From: Zonotrichia leucophrys gambelii
Lineage: Eukaryota > Chordata > Aves > Passeriformes > Passerellidae
DNA length: 64,000 bases
Reading direction: 5' to 3'
NCBI RefSeq assembly: GCF_028769735.1
Contig: NC_088170.1
Coordinates: forward strand, 60,173,585 to 60,237,584
Positions 1-12,061 of the stretch are shown in pieces. Under the pieces are notes generated by a model. The model made no database searches. It saw nothing but the letters and a program-made list of their open reading frames with translations, and was not told where the DNA came from. Made by a program: the position numbers and the translations under genes. Each line of letters opens with the position of its first letter. Position 1 is the first letter of the stretch.

Positions 1-3000
1 GCTGTTAGCTCTGCTATATGGATGACACAGAAGACTGGAAACAAGGGATTTCTTTAAGTCAGTTCTGCATTATTGAAGATGAGAAGAGACATAAAATTGT
101 TAACTGAGACATCAAATTGGATTTTTGGTGGGAGGCAAGTGTTTGCATGCTTGTGTGTGTAGGTTTCTTTGGATTTGTTTCTGTAGCTGAAGATTAACCA
201 TGAGTTTTGGAGGGTTAAAATGGTTTAGCTGTGGCTTTCTGGGTGTCTGAATAGTAGTATATGTCTGTATTGTCATAAAACTGAAATGCTTTAATACAGT
301 GTTATACACAAAAACCTGCATAGGGCAAGGTTGTATTAGCTACATTTGTAGTTTGGGTTTTCTAAATCCATCCTCAAAGAAGAACTTGGGGTTATTGTGG
401 CTGCAGATTTGGTCCTTATCCCTTTGCATTTCTCCTTACTTGGCTGGATTCTCTGGAAAGCTCTTAAGTTAAATGGAAGAATGGCTGGCAACTTTTGAAT
501 ATTCTTTTATTTCAAAAGAATAATTATTTTTTGGGAAGAGATGACTGTATACTTTCTTAACAACAGCTGCTGATTAAGCATCACCTCTGCTGTTTATTAA
601 CTTGCTGTAGAAAATACATTTCTGTTGCACAGAAATAATTTGTAGCACTGGTTTTCAGGAAAAAATCTGTTTGATTTTCACCTTGGTGATGAGGTTATTG
701 CAAAAAGCCCTACAGTGATTATGAAACAATTTATGCAGAAACTCAGTCCTGTTATTTATATCAACTTTATCTCACAGTTACCCTTTTAACTCCCATATTT
801 GTGAACTTAGATGTTGTATGGATCAGCTTTAAACTATTTAATCTTCACTTTTGAGATGATTAGAGTTCAAGTGTAAGTTACACTGTCATCTCTTTCATGA
901 AAACCATGCCTATTTTTTCCCTTTGGCTGCCTAGACATTTGCATAGAACACTTGCATGTATTGACAAATTTCAGGTGTGTGTTATGCATAAGGATATGCA
1001 GAACTAAAATGTTGCTGCAAGAGAACATTTGCAGTGTTGGCTGAGAAAATATCTACTGCCATGGAACATGAATGTTCTGTGAACTACAGTCACCGTTTTT
1101 CTTGAGTATGTAAACTGAAACACTAATAATAAAAATCATTGAACACATAATGGGCAGCTCTCCAGAGCTGCTCTTTGGCCAGTTTAGATAAGAAAAGCTG
1201 GACCTGTCCTTACAAGGATGTTCCTTAAATCCAGCTGGTTCTCTTGGGTTGCATTAACACAGGCATAGCTGTGTGCTAGTGCCCGCCCTAAAGAAATAGT
1301 TAATGAAAGCCCAGATTTTATTGTTGTGAATTATCATAGAATTATTTTACTAGAATGATAGCTTAAATTGTTATTACAGTGGTAACACTGATGTCTAGTT
1401 AAACCAGTCCTGTGTTCTTTGGGGTTGAAATCCTAATTGCCCATTTTTGTGTAAGTGAAGGAGCAGCAGAGAGAGGCTGTGGTAGATGAAAGAAGCTGAG
1501 CTGTGTTAATGCAGCATTCAGCTGGTCAGCTCCATTGTCTAAGCTGTATTTTACTTGGCTGGAGGTTTAGTTCTGGTATCTTCTTTTCCTTTGTGTTCCC
1601 TCATTTTTTGCCTTAGTTTTCATGGCATTTTATCACTTCTCAGTTTGTTTGCCTGACAGAAAAGGCTTGACTCCTTGTATTTTTGCTAACTAAGGGGTAG
1701 AGGGTGTATAAATAACATGTACAGGCAAACAGCAGACTTTGTCTTCTGTGCAGCATTCTTGTTTCCTGGAATATTTAAGTCAGTATCTTGGTTACCTAGT
1801 TATTTGTTCTAATTTTCCTTATGGTTTTCTTATTTCTGTTTTTGGCTGTTTATTTAGGTTTTTTTTTAATGCGGTCTGCTACAGTTAAAATGTTTTGTTA
1901 GCTTTGTATTCTTCTTTTTGGCATGCTACATTTTGTGCAGACTGAGAACATTATCCTGTCTCACTAAGTTCTTTGTGAATCTTTTAAAGGGATTCTAATA
2001 CCTTGTTGCAGTATATTTTGATGAAACTTTAAATATGTTTGGTTTTCTGTTCCTACATTTCCCCAGCTTTGTGCTGTGGTGTTCCTTGTCCTGGGCAGCC
2101 TGAGCAATGTCTAGCAGCTGTTGTACAGCCTTAGTTGAGGAAGGATTTGTTTTCTAAGCAGAAAGTTGATTTTATCAAATCTGCTTTGAATATGTGTCTT
2201 GGACTTCATCAGCTTTAAGAAACTTGAGTATTCCTTTGGTAATTTTAACTAAAACATTGAAATGAAGCTCACTTGGGTACAAGAGGTTCTTTGGTGGTTT
2301 CTCAGATTGCATGTAGCACATGTAATCAATCTGACAAATGTAAGTATTTAAAAAGATCAAGAAAAGTATTATAAAAAGGAGAATGAAGGTTGAGCTAAGC
2401 CTGAAATGGAAAGTGTTCTAGAGTGTTTATCAATTTTTGTTTTTCAAGTTAATCCTTTTATTACTACTCAATTTTCCACTTCCTGTTTTGTGACAGATGT
2501 GGGTTTGTGATTTTTTTGTTTTTAAGTAATGCATATTTCTAAGTCATCAAATTCTGTGACAAGACTCAGATTGCATGGTAAATTCTGTTGCTGAAGTCGA
2601 ATTGGGGTCCTCCTAAGTTTACCTGGAAAATCTGCATCTCTCAAGTAATTTACTTAGTTTTCACAATTGTAGAGTTGAGAACTAACTCCTTTCAGCTTGC
2701 TTCCCAATACACCTGTGTCAGATAGGAGTAATGTAATTTTACTTATTAAAAGATAAGGGACACAGATTTGTGAGAATATTTCCAGCAGAGAGGAATCTGG
2801 AACTGGCTCTTTCTAATGAGAATTAGCTTTTAAATTTTGCAGGGAGAGGAAATGGGGAATTTTTCATCATCCAGCTTGGGCCTATGCCTGAGTACTCCTT
2901 AAAATTTTTTTGCATTAATGTAACAGCTCTTTTTGAACTCACTGACTCATTGCAAGGCTTAGTCAGACAGTTACTGTAACAGGGCAAAATGGAATTAGTC

Positions 3001-4534
3001 TGGATGTCCTTGTAGCCATGAAGTCAGTCCTTCAGGTGGTGAAAATTTGTCTTGTAGCTCCGTCTTGCCTGGGCTCTGTGTCTGTGTAGATGGCAACAGC
3101 TGCATCAGTTACCCGATAGCCATGGATCTCCTCAGGCTCTTAGGAGGATTTGAAAGAACGTAAATAATCAGCTTTTGCCACCTACTTGCAGCTTACATCA
3201 CTTCACTTAAGCTATTTAGTGCTGTTGAGACAAATGTTAATATTTTGAACTTTTTATTTCTTCCTCGTGCTGGGCAAGTGTAAGTTTTTCTTGCTGTGCT
3301 GAAACCCCAGAGCTCACAGTTGATGTTTAACAATGCTGAGTGCACTGATTTTACTGTCTTGCATCAGAGGCAACTTCTTAGTACAGATGAAGTGAAATGC
3401 TGCACAGTACCAGACAGTTCCTCTGCTGCCAAACAAGGTCGACTGTTTGAAAGCTGTATTTGACAAGTTCTTGTCTGGTGTGTTTGTGGGAGATCTCAAG
3501 GTGATTCCGCTCTTTACAAAGAAATCCTTTGTAAAGTCATTTTTTCCTTGTTTCACCTCTTATCCTTTTATTCTGATCTTTAGTGGAGAAGGCAAACAAT
3601 TTATCCTTTTCATTCAGCTTTCTCTATATTTGAAGATTGCTTAATAGCTTCTTTTTCCCCTCTCCCTAGATCAAGTAATTTGAGTTATTTCAGTCTGTGA
3701 TTGCATGTTATACCCTTATCACTCTTAGTGATCTCCCCTTATGTTCAATTCAGTCATCCATATTTTTTTCTTAATATATGATGCTAAAAATCGACAGTGT
3801 CTGTCTGGTGTATTGATGTCAAAGACTATGAGAAGATTGCTGCAAGTGTCTTGCAAATTCTTGCTTTTATATCTATTTTTTCCTTTTTCAGAGCAGTTTG
3901 TGATCTGCTGTAGCAGCAGCTTCTGCTAATTGAGTTGCTCCCCTTTTCAGGTTCATGCAGTTCATTAAATATGTATGTGAGTGTAGTTCTTGCTTTTGTT
4001 TAAACTGAATTATATCCTTTGCATTCAGATCCCCTCTCCAGTTTCAAGCTTTGTTAATTTTGATCCTTTCCTATGACTTGCAGTGTTGCAATGCCTGTGG
4101 GTTTTATGAGGATAGACAGCCTTCAAAGGAAGGATCCTTGCTGCCTGCCTCAAAATGAGGTAGTTATGTGAGCACTGACTAAACTGCCCACAGTTTGCTC
4201 TTATTAGACCATGTTTCTATAGCAGTTTGTAGAATATAGTGGAAATGTCAAATGTTAAGATGTCTATTGGTCTTCTTTCCAGCCATAGTAACAAAGGTTA
4301 GTTTGACTTGATTGTTTTCAATTTTTTTTACATGACTGTGTTTATTAGTTCTTACTATCTTATTTTCTAGGTAGTTGATAGTTGTATCAATTATCCAGCT
4401 AAGTGATTTTTTTCTGTAAATTTGACCTAGGCTAAATAGTCTCTAGCTCCTCTGTCTTCTGTTGACACCTATTTCTTTAAGATGATGTGCTACTGTCTTC
4501 CAGATGTGAAGAACTTGTTTTGTGGTTTTGAATT

Positions 4535-5385
4535 AGAATAATGGAGTGGTTTGTTTTGGGAGGGACCCCAAGGACTGTGTAGCTCCAGTGAGCTGCCATG
4601 AGCAGGGACAGGACACTAGACCAGGTTGCTCAGAGCTCCATCCAGCCTGGCCTTGAACACTTGCAGGGATGTGCCATCCATAGCTTTGCTGGGCAGCCTG
4701 TTCCAGTGCCTGAGCACCCTCACAGCAGAGAAATCCTTTGTAACAGCTCAACTTGCCCTCTTCCACTTTGAAGCCGTTCCACCTTGCTCTGTCACTGCAT
4801 GCCCTTGCACACTGTCCCCCTCCAGTTCTCTTGCAGTCCCCTTTAGGTACTTGAAGGTTGCTCTAAGATCTCCCTGGGGCCTCTTCCCCAGGCTGAACAA
4901 CTCCAGTCTGTCTGTGAAGAGCCTGTCTTCACAGGAGAGGTGCTTCAGCCCTCTCATCATCTCTTCATGGCCTTCCTCTGGTTTTGCTCCCACAGGTTGA
5001 TGCCCATCCTGTGCTGAGAGCCCCCAGGCTGGCTGCAGCTCTGCAGGTGGGGTCTCAGCAGGGCAGAGGGGCAGAATTCCCTCCCTGCCCTGCTGCCCAC
5101 AGTGCTGGGGTGGCAGCCCAGGCTACATTTGGCATTCTGGGCCGTGAGTGCACCTTGCTGGGTCATGTTCAGCCTCATCCAGCAGCACCTCCCAGTCTTT
5201 CTGCCCAGGGCTGCTCTCAGTTGACTCTCCATGCTGCATTTGTGCTTGGGATTGTCCCAGCCCACATGCAGGGCCTTGCACTTGGCCTTGCTGAACTTCA
5301 TGGGGTTCACAGGGTCCATCTTTCCAGCCCTGGATGGCATCACTTCCTTCCTCCTGTCAGCTGCACCACACAGCTTGCAGTTCTC
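4535..5385 (-). mobile_element. CR1 LINE fragment, 5'-truncated, 3' end on the left
   Basis: On the minus strand the sequence encodes decayed CR1 ORF2 C-terminus. Recognisable blocks include MKFSKAKCKALHVG (about 5310-5270) and RPHLQSC, MMRGLKHLSCEDRL and LFSLGKRPQGDLRA further downstream. These match the CR1 reverse-transcriptase tail pattern (KFNKAKCKVLHLG, RPHLEYC, IRGLEHLSYEDRL, LFSLEKRR.RGDL). The left edge, near gaataatggagtggtttg, resembles the reversed CR1 3' terminus. Frames are broken, so this is a dead copy. The plus-strand reading frames through it are antisense artefacts. No target-site duplication is expected for CR1 and none was seen. Confidence 0.9.
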
Positions 5386-7320
5386 ATTGATTTATTAAAG
5401 CTTTGTCTTGTTTTACCTTGCTGCCGTTGTGCTGTAGGTATGAGAGGATGCACATCATTCAGCCTGTTCACTTTAGGAAAGGTCACTCTAACAGTACAGT
5501 GTGCAATTAGACAAATGGCCAGAGCCAATCTAACGAAGATTTTCTGCCAAAAGAAGATGTCCTCATTCCTTCTTTCCTCCCAATTGCATGTTCTACTGCC
5601 AAGATGTGGTGCTTCTTGAACTGCTGAGTTCAGTTTGGTTCATTAATCCAGCAGAACTTCTTAAATACTCTTGAGGGATTGGTTTTATTACTGAGTTGGC
5701 AAATTACATTGTTGAAATGTGTCAAAGTTAGCTCAAGGATGACTGTGGGTCTACACAATCAGCTCCATTCCATAATAACAGGCAATTGCATCTTCAGAGA
5801 AACAATTTTTGTTAATTTTGTTCCCAGTTTGGAATAAATTCATGTTGCTATGTTAGCTGTGATGGACACTGAATAGTCAAATATTAATGAATAAGTATTT
5901 TAGAGGAAGACCTGTGATAGTAATGATGGTTCATGTTTGTGGTGTGGCTTTGTGAGGGGTTGTCCTCACTTTTTCAGGTTCTGGACACAGAGCTTGTCAT
6001 TCCCCTTCCCTTTTAGCTTCTTCTAATACTATCTTCTCCTTGCTGTTCTCCTTGTTTAGATCTTGAACATTTCTTTTACAGAGAGGTTTTTACTGTTTAG
6101 CTCTTTAATAATTTGTGACATCTTGCTTGAAATCATTAGTTCCTTTGGTATTTGAGGGGAATTGCTGAAAATATTTTTAAAAGAAAATCTCATTGTTTAG
6201 TGCTTCATTTCCTTATCATTAAAGATTTGTGCAGTATTTATTTCCATATATTATATTCCTGAGTTCTAGAGAGAATTCTTTTATATTGGAGCTATGTCTT
6301 TTCAGTTGTGTTTCAGTAGTTTTCAGCAGAACTTTGTTTTCAGTAGAATCTGGTTCTTGCTTTTAAGCTGATCAAATCTTGAGACTGCATTTCCAGAAAC
6401 TTCCAGTTGGGAAAAACTAGTTGTTGAATTTAGGTTTTGAATGACAATTGAGTAATGCCAGAACTGTAAAGACATCCCATTCTGATACCAAAGCCCTGAC
6501 CTAAAAAAAAGGAAAAAAGTTGAAGGAAGGAGTATGAATTACATGTGGTTTAATAGTAGAAAGCAGCCAAACAGATTAAGGAGTATTTGTAAAATCAGAG
6601 CAACTTTGATGAATGTTTGTTCAGTGTTAACTCCCATTTGAAACTGGAAGTATAAGGAGGCATTTAAGGATTTAAATGAAATTTTCAAGGAACAGAAAAC
6701 CTCTCGGGCACTTCACTGAAATGCATCAAGTTAGCAGGAGTGGCAATGGCCTCTTCATGGCTGCAGTGTTTGAGATGAACCCTGACTCTGAAATGAGATT
6801 TTTCTGTTCTGAGATACCAGTGTGTAAGTGCATTGCTTGTGCACTTCTGCAGCAAAACCCTCCATGTCCTTGCATATTCTTAGGTGGTGCAATGTTTTTG
6901 GGTTTTTGGTCTTTGGTGGGACTTCATGGGTTTCTTAAAATTGAGTTCAGTTGCTGGATAATTTTGTTTGTTGTTGGTTATTTTTTTTTCTCTGAAGACT
7001 TTTCTCAGCCTTTTTTTGGTTTTAAAGGTGAAAAATTGAAATAAATTTAAACCATAAAATCCTAGGAAAATGAAGAAGTTTCAAATAAGAAAAAAAACCT
7101 CCTCCACCTAAACCCCACAACAACCTACACCCTACTATATTAAAAATAGGAATTCAGTTGTTATGTGCCCCAGTTTACATTTTTGAAATTCCTCTCTTGA
7201 CATGCATGGTTTCTCTGCATTGTTCCCTCCACTTTGTGACTTATTCAAACACAGAATCTTTAACATACAGTGTCTAAAATGTTTCCACTTGTAGGATGAT
7301 ATTTCTGAAATGTATTTTTG

Positions 7321-7348
7321 ATATATATATATATATATATATATATAT
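7321..7348. repeat. (AT)14 microsatellite
   Basis: Uninterrupted AT dinucleotide run in the RSBN1L intron, a likely polymorphic marker. Confidence 0.95.
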
Positions 7349-8589
7349 CTGTATTTTTGCATTTAGACTTCACATTCTTGTCAGACACCAAGACATTTCT
7401 GTCAAAACATTTGCTATTGCATTAAAAAATCAGTTGAGGCCGTGCGAGTCACAGAAGCAGATAATTCTCAAGTTTTACTAATTGTGGATTCAGGGTGCTT
7501 TTACTGTGACAATTTTCCATTACTGTGGTGCAAGAGAATGACACAGTCTCCTTTTGTGTGTTTTTAGGTGACATACTTCAAATGTAAGCTACATGAGAAG
7601 AAAGAAGTTAGGATGTCATATTTATCATTTTATGTTTTTATCTCTTTTACCTGTCCATGGTATTATACTGCATGTATTTGGTGGTTTGTGTGTGTTCATT
7701 CCTGACCACATGCTGGAAAAGCAGCATGTCCTTGATTTCTCCTTTTATTATGGATTTAAATTGTTCCAGTTTTGAGCAAGTCTGTAAAATTCTAAAAACC
7801 TAGTCACACTGTAAGCTGTGAAATTGCATCTAGGAAGATTTGTTTTATAGAAGGTGTGTGTGTGTATATGTATATAAAATGCTTCATATATGTAGTGCTC
7901 TATTAGCAGTCAGTGCATAATTTAATATAGAATTTGATAAGTACTGGGTTTAGTACATCAATATTGTTTTTGTGAGTTTAGAAATACATGGAGCAATCTG
8001 TTTGTCTTCCTGTGAACAAAACAGCCAAAGGATACTGACAGTAATAGGAAGGGAAGATGTTGCTGTTGTCTAATATGCCATAGGTTATATTTATTTGGTT
8101 GTTGTCTTTATTTGGATTAATTTTAGGTTTGTCATTGGTCAGACATCAATGGGAGGTTTTGTTGAAATGAAAATTAGCTCCTCACTAAGAATGACCCCAC
8201 CTTTTTATGCATGCTTTTCTAAGCCTTTAGCCTAATCTAAGGTAATGCAGTTCAAGCATGACCCTCTTCTCTAAGACTGGAGTTTAGGATGCTACAACCC
8301 AGCTCATGGAAGACATGAGATAGGAGTTGTTTTTCACTTCCCAAAGCTGCTTCATCTTTCAAAATCTCTTGTTCTTCCTGGCCAGGCATTAGTATGTATG
8401 ACCTGTGTCTTTATTTTTTATTTTATAAAACAGAGAAATTTTTTAGGTAATTCCTGGGTTAAATTCAGATCAGTTCCCTAGGCTTGCTCCCTGTCCATCT
8501 TCAGAGGACCTAATGCTCTCAGGAAAGAAGGGAAAAGAGAGCAAATCTTGCCCTTTGATCACCAACATGGATATATTTCCTGCTTATAC

Positions 8590-9094
8590 TGGGTCTGGAT
8601 GGGTTAATTTTCTTTGTGGACTGTGTTTTGGGTTTGTGACTAAAGCTGTTGGTAACACGTTGGTGTTTTGGCTATTGCTGAGCATCACTGGCACAGTGTC
8701 AAGGCTTCAGGACCACCCCCCCGGTGAGTAGGCTGGGGTGGGCAAGAAGCTGGAGGGGACATGGTTGGGACAGCTGGCCCCAAGTGACTCTGAGGACATT
8801 CTGTGCTGTGGGACATCAAAAAAACCTGAGGGCCCTGATGGCTTGGCTGGAAGGTGCCTGTTGTTTGGGACTGCTGGGCATCAGTCTGCTTGTGGGAGCT
8901 GGTGAGTGGTGGAGAACACTCAAAAAACTTGGTGGTTTTCCTTCCTCAGTTTTGTCTCCCCTGAATAAACTCTGTTTAACTGGGCCCATACATTTCCTTG
9001 CTTTTTCTGTTCTCTCCCATGTCTCACAACAGTGGGAGGTGGGTGAGCAGGGCCTGTAAGATCAGTATCTGCTGCCTGGGGTTAAGCCACTGCA
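8590..9094 (+). mobile_element. Solo LTR of an ERVL-like endogenous retrovirus
   Basis: A segment of about 505 bp resembles the common avian ERVL-type LTR. It starts with TG near 8590 (tgggtctggatgggttaa), carries the internal motifs ggtaacacgttggtgttttgg and aagaagctggaggggaca, and has a polyadenylation signal with downstream U5-like text (gaataaactctgttt at about 8962). It ends near ctggggttaagccactgca at 9094. No internal retroviral genes flank it, so it is most simply a solo LTR left by recombination. Edges are approximate. No clear target-site duplication is visible, which suggests age. The family assignment rests on recognition, not a database search. Confidence 0.75.
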
Positions 9095-9604
9095 GAGTTC
9101 TTAATCACTCAGACACTTCATTCTGTATTTGCAATGATGTGGTTCTGAATATGGTGTCAGAATAACCACTCATCATTTGTAACTTTGACATTATTTAGGC
9201 ATTCATATTGGATTTCTTCACCTGAGCTGGATCTTGAGAAGCGATTGTACTGCCTTGTGGTCAAGGGAGGGTGGTTGGTCAGGCAGCTGGGGGTGAAAGG
9301 GCTTGGACAAACAGTGCTTGAAAAAGCTGTGCTCATTTTTCAGTTGTAACTTTCAGTGGCATGGGATTTTTTGGGAACAAATGAAAAATTTCTTAATTGA
9401 TCCTTCTTTAAGCAAGCATTATGCTGCAGCTAAATACTTGCTGGCTTTAGGTTTCTTTACCAGCACCTAGTGGTATATAAGCCAGATGGGTGGGCTGATC
9501 CAGCTGGAAGCTTCACAGCTTTTCCAAGCTTTAACTTAGTATTTTTAGGAGAATTTTTAGAGTTTTCACTTGGAGTAGTTTCACAATCAGTTTATCATAT
9601 TCTG

Positions 9605-9900
9605 TATGAATCATAAAATTATTTAGGATGAAAAAGACCTATAAGACCTTTTTAAGAGGCCAGGTGTTAACCCAGTCCTGCCAAATCCATCACTAAACCA
9701 TATCTTCAAATTCCACATCTTTTAAATGCCTCCAGGGATGGTGACTCAGCATTTCCCTGGGGAGCTTATTCCAGTGCTTGAGAAATTTTTTGGTGAAGAA
9801 ATGTTTTTAATATCTAATGTAAACCTCTCTTGACACAACTTCAGGCCACTTTCTCTTGTCTTATCACTTGTTACCTGGGAGAGTGGTAGCATAAAGAAGC
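9605..9900 (-). mobile_element. CR1 LINE 3' fragment
   Basis: The text begins with gaatcataaaattatttagg and continues with characteristic CR1-Y-like blocks such as ctccagggatggtgactcag, cttattccagtgcttgag and gtcttatcacttgtta. In this orientation the element's 3' end is on the left, so it lies on the minus strand. It is strongly diverged and has no intact reading frame. Confidence 0.8.
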
Positions 9901-10234
9901 CTGGAAAAGGCAGAAGAATGGTTCTCTTTAATCAGGGATGTAGATGGAAACAGCATCCCAATGTCTTGAACTGGAGTGGTGGAATACTAAGCTGCTTATA
10001 TCAGTGGAAGAAACATCCTTTTGCATGTTAGGCATTTTAATAAAGTGTCACAGATTTGTGGGTGTCTGCAGCTTCAGAAAGTGGCTTTAGGGTTATTCCT
10101 TGCTCATTGCTGTAGTTGTACAAGCTTCTGATGCCTTGTGCCAGTGCAGATGTAGCTGAGGACTGAGCTGAAGCAAATTCAGCAGAAATGAATGTTTTGT
10201 GGTATTTTATCACAAAATCACCAGCTGTCTCTGC

Positions 10235-10295
10235 AAAAAAACCCCCAAAAAAACCAACAAAAAAAAAAACCAACGAAAAAAACCCAAGGAAAAAA
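10235..10295. repeat. A/C-rich low-complexity tract
   Basis: Runs of A are interrupted by C pairs and triplets, typical of low-complexity bird intron sequence. It accounts for the lysine/proline-rich and phenylalanine-rich open frames seen across it on the two strands. Confidence 0.8.
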
Positions 10296-11580
10296 AATCC
10301 CTGCAGCAAATGTATGACTAAGGATTTGAGGAATGGGGGAATATTACTGGACTGTTCTTTTCAGTGTGTCGGTGATGGCTTGCTGTAGCATTAGCTAAGA
10401 CATTTTGTAAAATCCTACTTTTAGCCATAAATCTGTTTGCTGGGAGGAAACAGATGACTGGGATGATGGGAACAGTGTTTGGTTCTGCATTTCTGGAAAG
10501 ATCTGGTTACATTAGTTGAGTGTCTCAGAAGGGCACAGTGCTGTTCCATGGTTTATTTTCAGGAACTGCTGTGAATTCTCCTCTGCACTGCCATAACTGC
10601 TAGGAATGTTAATGGTCTGTTTGGGTGAGGACCATAGCTAAGCAGTATTTCATTAACTGTTTTCCTTGCAAAGTTTTACTTTTCTTGCTTTGGATGCAGA
10701 ATGTCTAGAGGTGTCATAGAGGAGCCTTACTTGGTGTGTGCAGTAATCCCTCTGCTCTTTCCTCCATCCTGAGCTCTTCATATTTCATCTCATAATGCCA
10801 GCATCCTTCAGCCTGTTAAATAGGAAATCAGAAGCTTAAAGTGGACATGATCCTCATCAATCTCATGCCTGAGTATTTATTTTGGTGATCTAACACAACA
10901 GATCAGATTGTTGAAAACTTTAAAACAAGATGTGTTTCTGTTCAAATTTCACAGTAGATTTCTCATGAGAGGTGAATGCTACAGCTGTTAAAGTCTGAAG
11001 GGAGCACAAGATGTGCTAGCACAGCAAAAATGAAGGAGTGATGATCATTGTTTCACTTTTTGTACAAACTCTTTATGGGCCTTGTGTTCACTAATTTGCT
11101 CTAGTTAATGTGCTCACAAAGAGGCAGTACTGGAGAGGATGAGCAGCAGAGGAAATGTTTAGAGTTAAATTACTTGTAACTCAGTTCTGCCTGTTGCAAG
11201 AGAAAAGGTAGAAATTCAGCTAGACTTGAGTAATCCAGGTAAGAATCCTTATTGACTAGTCACTGAGCATAATATACATTGATAACTTTTTAGAGTTACT
11301 GGTTTGGAGTGTTATCTTCTTGAAAGGCAATAAATAGTTACTCCAGTTTATCTTCAGGCATTAAAATACAAATTGTCATGGATGTTTAATAAGATCTGTC
11401 TTTGAGTTTGTAGTAATTCACTTCATAATAATCTTAAATACACTGGAGACTGAAGGACTAAAATAAGTCTTTCTTTTTGTCTCAGAAAGGATAAGCATAG
11501 AGTTTACAGGTGCTCATGGAATGTGGATTTTGCACAGTAGAGGACTTGGTATAACTTGTGTTGTCATATTCTACTTGTAG

Positions 11581-11718
11581 GTAAAAAGAACATACTCTCA
11601 TGGTACGTATAGAGCTGGCCCAATGAGACAGATCAGCCTGGTTGGAGCAGTTGATGAGGAAGTGGGGGATTACTTCCCTGAATTCCTTGATATGTTGGAA
11701 GAATCACCCTTCTTAAAA
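11581..11718 (+). CDS. RSBN1L: RSBN1L coding exon (first in window)
   Basis: This exon of 46 codons begins in phase 0 after the acceptor at 11579-11580 and ends in phase 0 at a gtaaga donor (11719). It encodes VKRTYSHGTYRAGPM through DYFPEFLDMLEESPFLK. That block is highly conserved between RSBN1 and RSBN1L and forms part of the C-terminal JmjC-like domain. The family (C. elegans DPY-21, mammalian RSBN1) acts in the nucleus and includes an H4K20me2 demethylase. RSBN1L rather than RSBN1 is chosen from sequence detail and from the TMEM60/PHTF2 neighbours. It is not an independent start: the protein's N-terminal half, about 440 residues by comparison with human (846 aa), is encoded upstream. Confidence 0.95.
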
Positions 11719-11918
11719 GTAAGAGCAGAAGGGAATGGGCTGGGAGAAGGGGGACACCGTGCTCTGTAGTGCTGCTATAATAATAAAGTGAGAGTATGTG
11801 ATACTTGTTTAGATAATTGAGTGTTCTAATAAATGCTTTCATTGTGAGAGATAAAGGCTACTTTTAGTAAGTTTTTTAAAGTAACTCACTTGAAAATTGT
11901 GCCTTGTATTTCCATTAG

Positions 11919-12061
11919 TGTACACTGCCATGGGGAACCCTTTCTAGTTTAAAATTAGAGAGTCGTAAGGACAGTGATGATGGTCCCATAATGTGGGTAC
12001 GGCCAGGAGAGCAGATGATCCCTGTGGCTGACATGCCAAAGTCACCTTTCAAAAGGAAGAG
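11919..12061 (+). CDS. RSBN1L: RSBN1L coding exon
   Basis: This 143-nt exon lies between the acceptor ttccattag (ends 11918) and the donor gtaagc (12062). It encodes CTLPWGTLSSLKLES, then DGPIMWVRPGEQMIPVADM and KSPFKRKR, and stops after two bases of a codon (AG). The preceding intron is only 200 bp. The basic KRKR cluster that crosses into the next exon could act as part of a nuclear localisation signal (inference). All three frames were checked at both junctions and only this phase keeps the reading frame open from the previous exon to the next. Confidence 0.95.

Larger units (their letters stand above)
1..11580 (+). other. RSBN1L: RSBN1L intron (5' part lies outside the window)
   Basis: This is the intron before the first RSBN1L coding exon visible here. 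It ends in a pyrimidine-rich tract and the acceptor AG at 11579-11580. I scanned both strands for further RSBN1L coding exons and recognised none, so the N-terminal exons are probably upstream of base 1. It contains a CR1 LINE fragment (about 4535-5385), an (AT)n run (7321-7348), an ERVL-like solo LTR (about 8590-9094), a second CR1 fragment (about 9605-9900) and an A/C-rich tract (about 10235-10295). The rest is plain AT-rich intron. A short or diverged exon could have been missed. Confidence 0.7.

Noticed and set aside
4984..5619. 211-codon plus-strand frame
   Set aside because: It is antisense to CR1 ORF2 remnants and has no protein homology I recognise.
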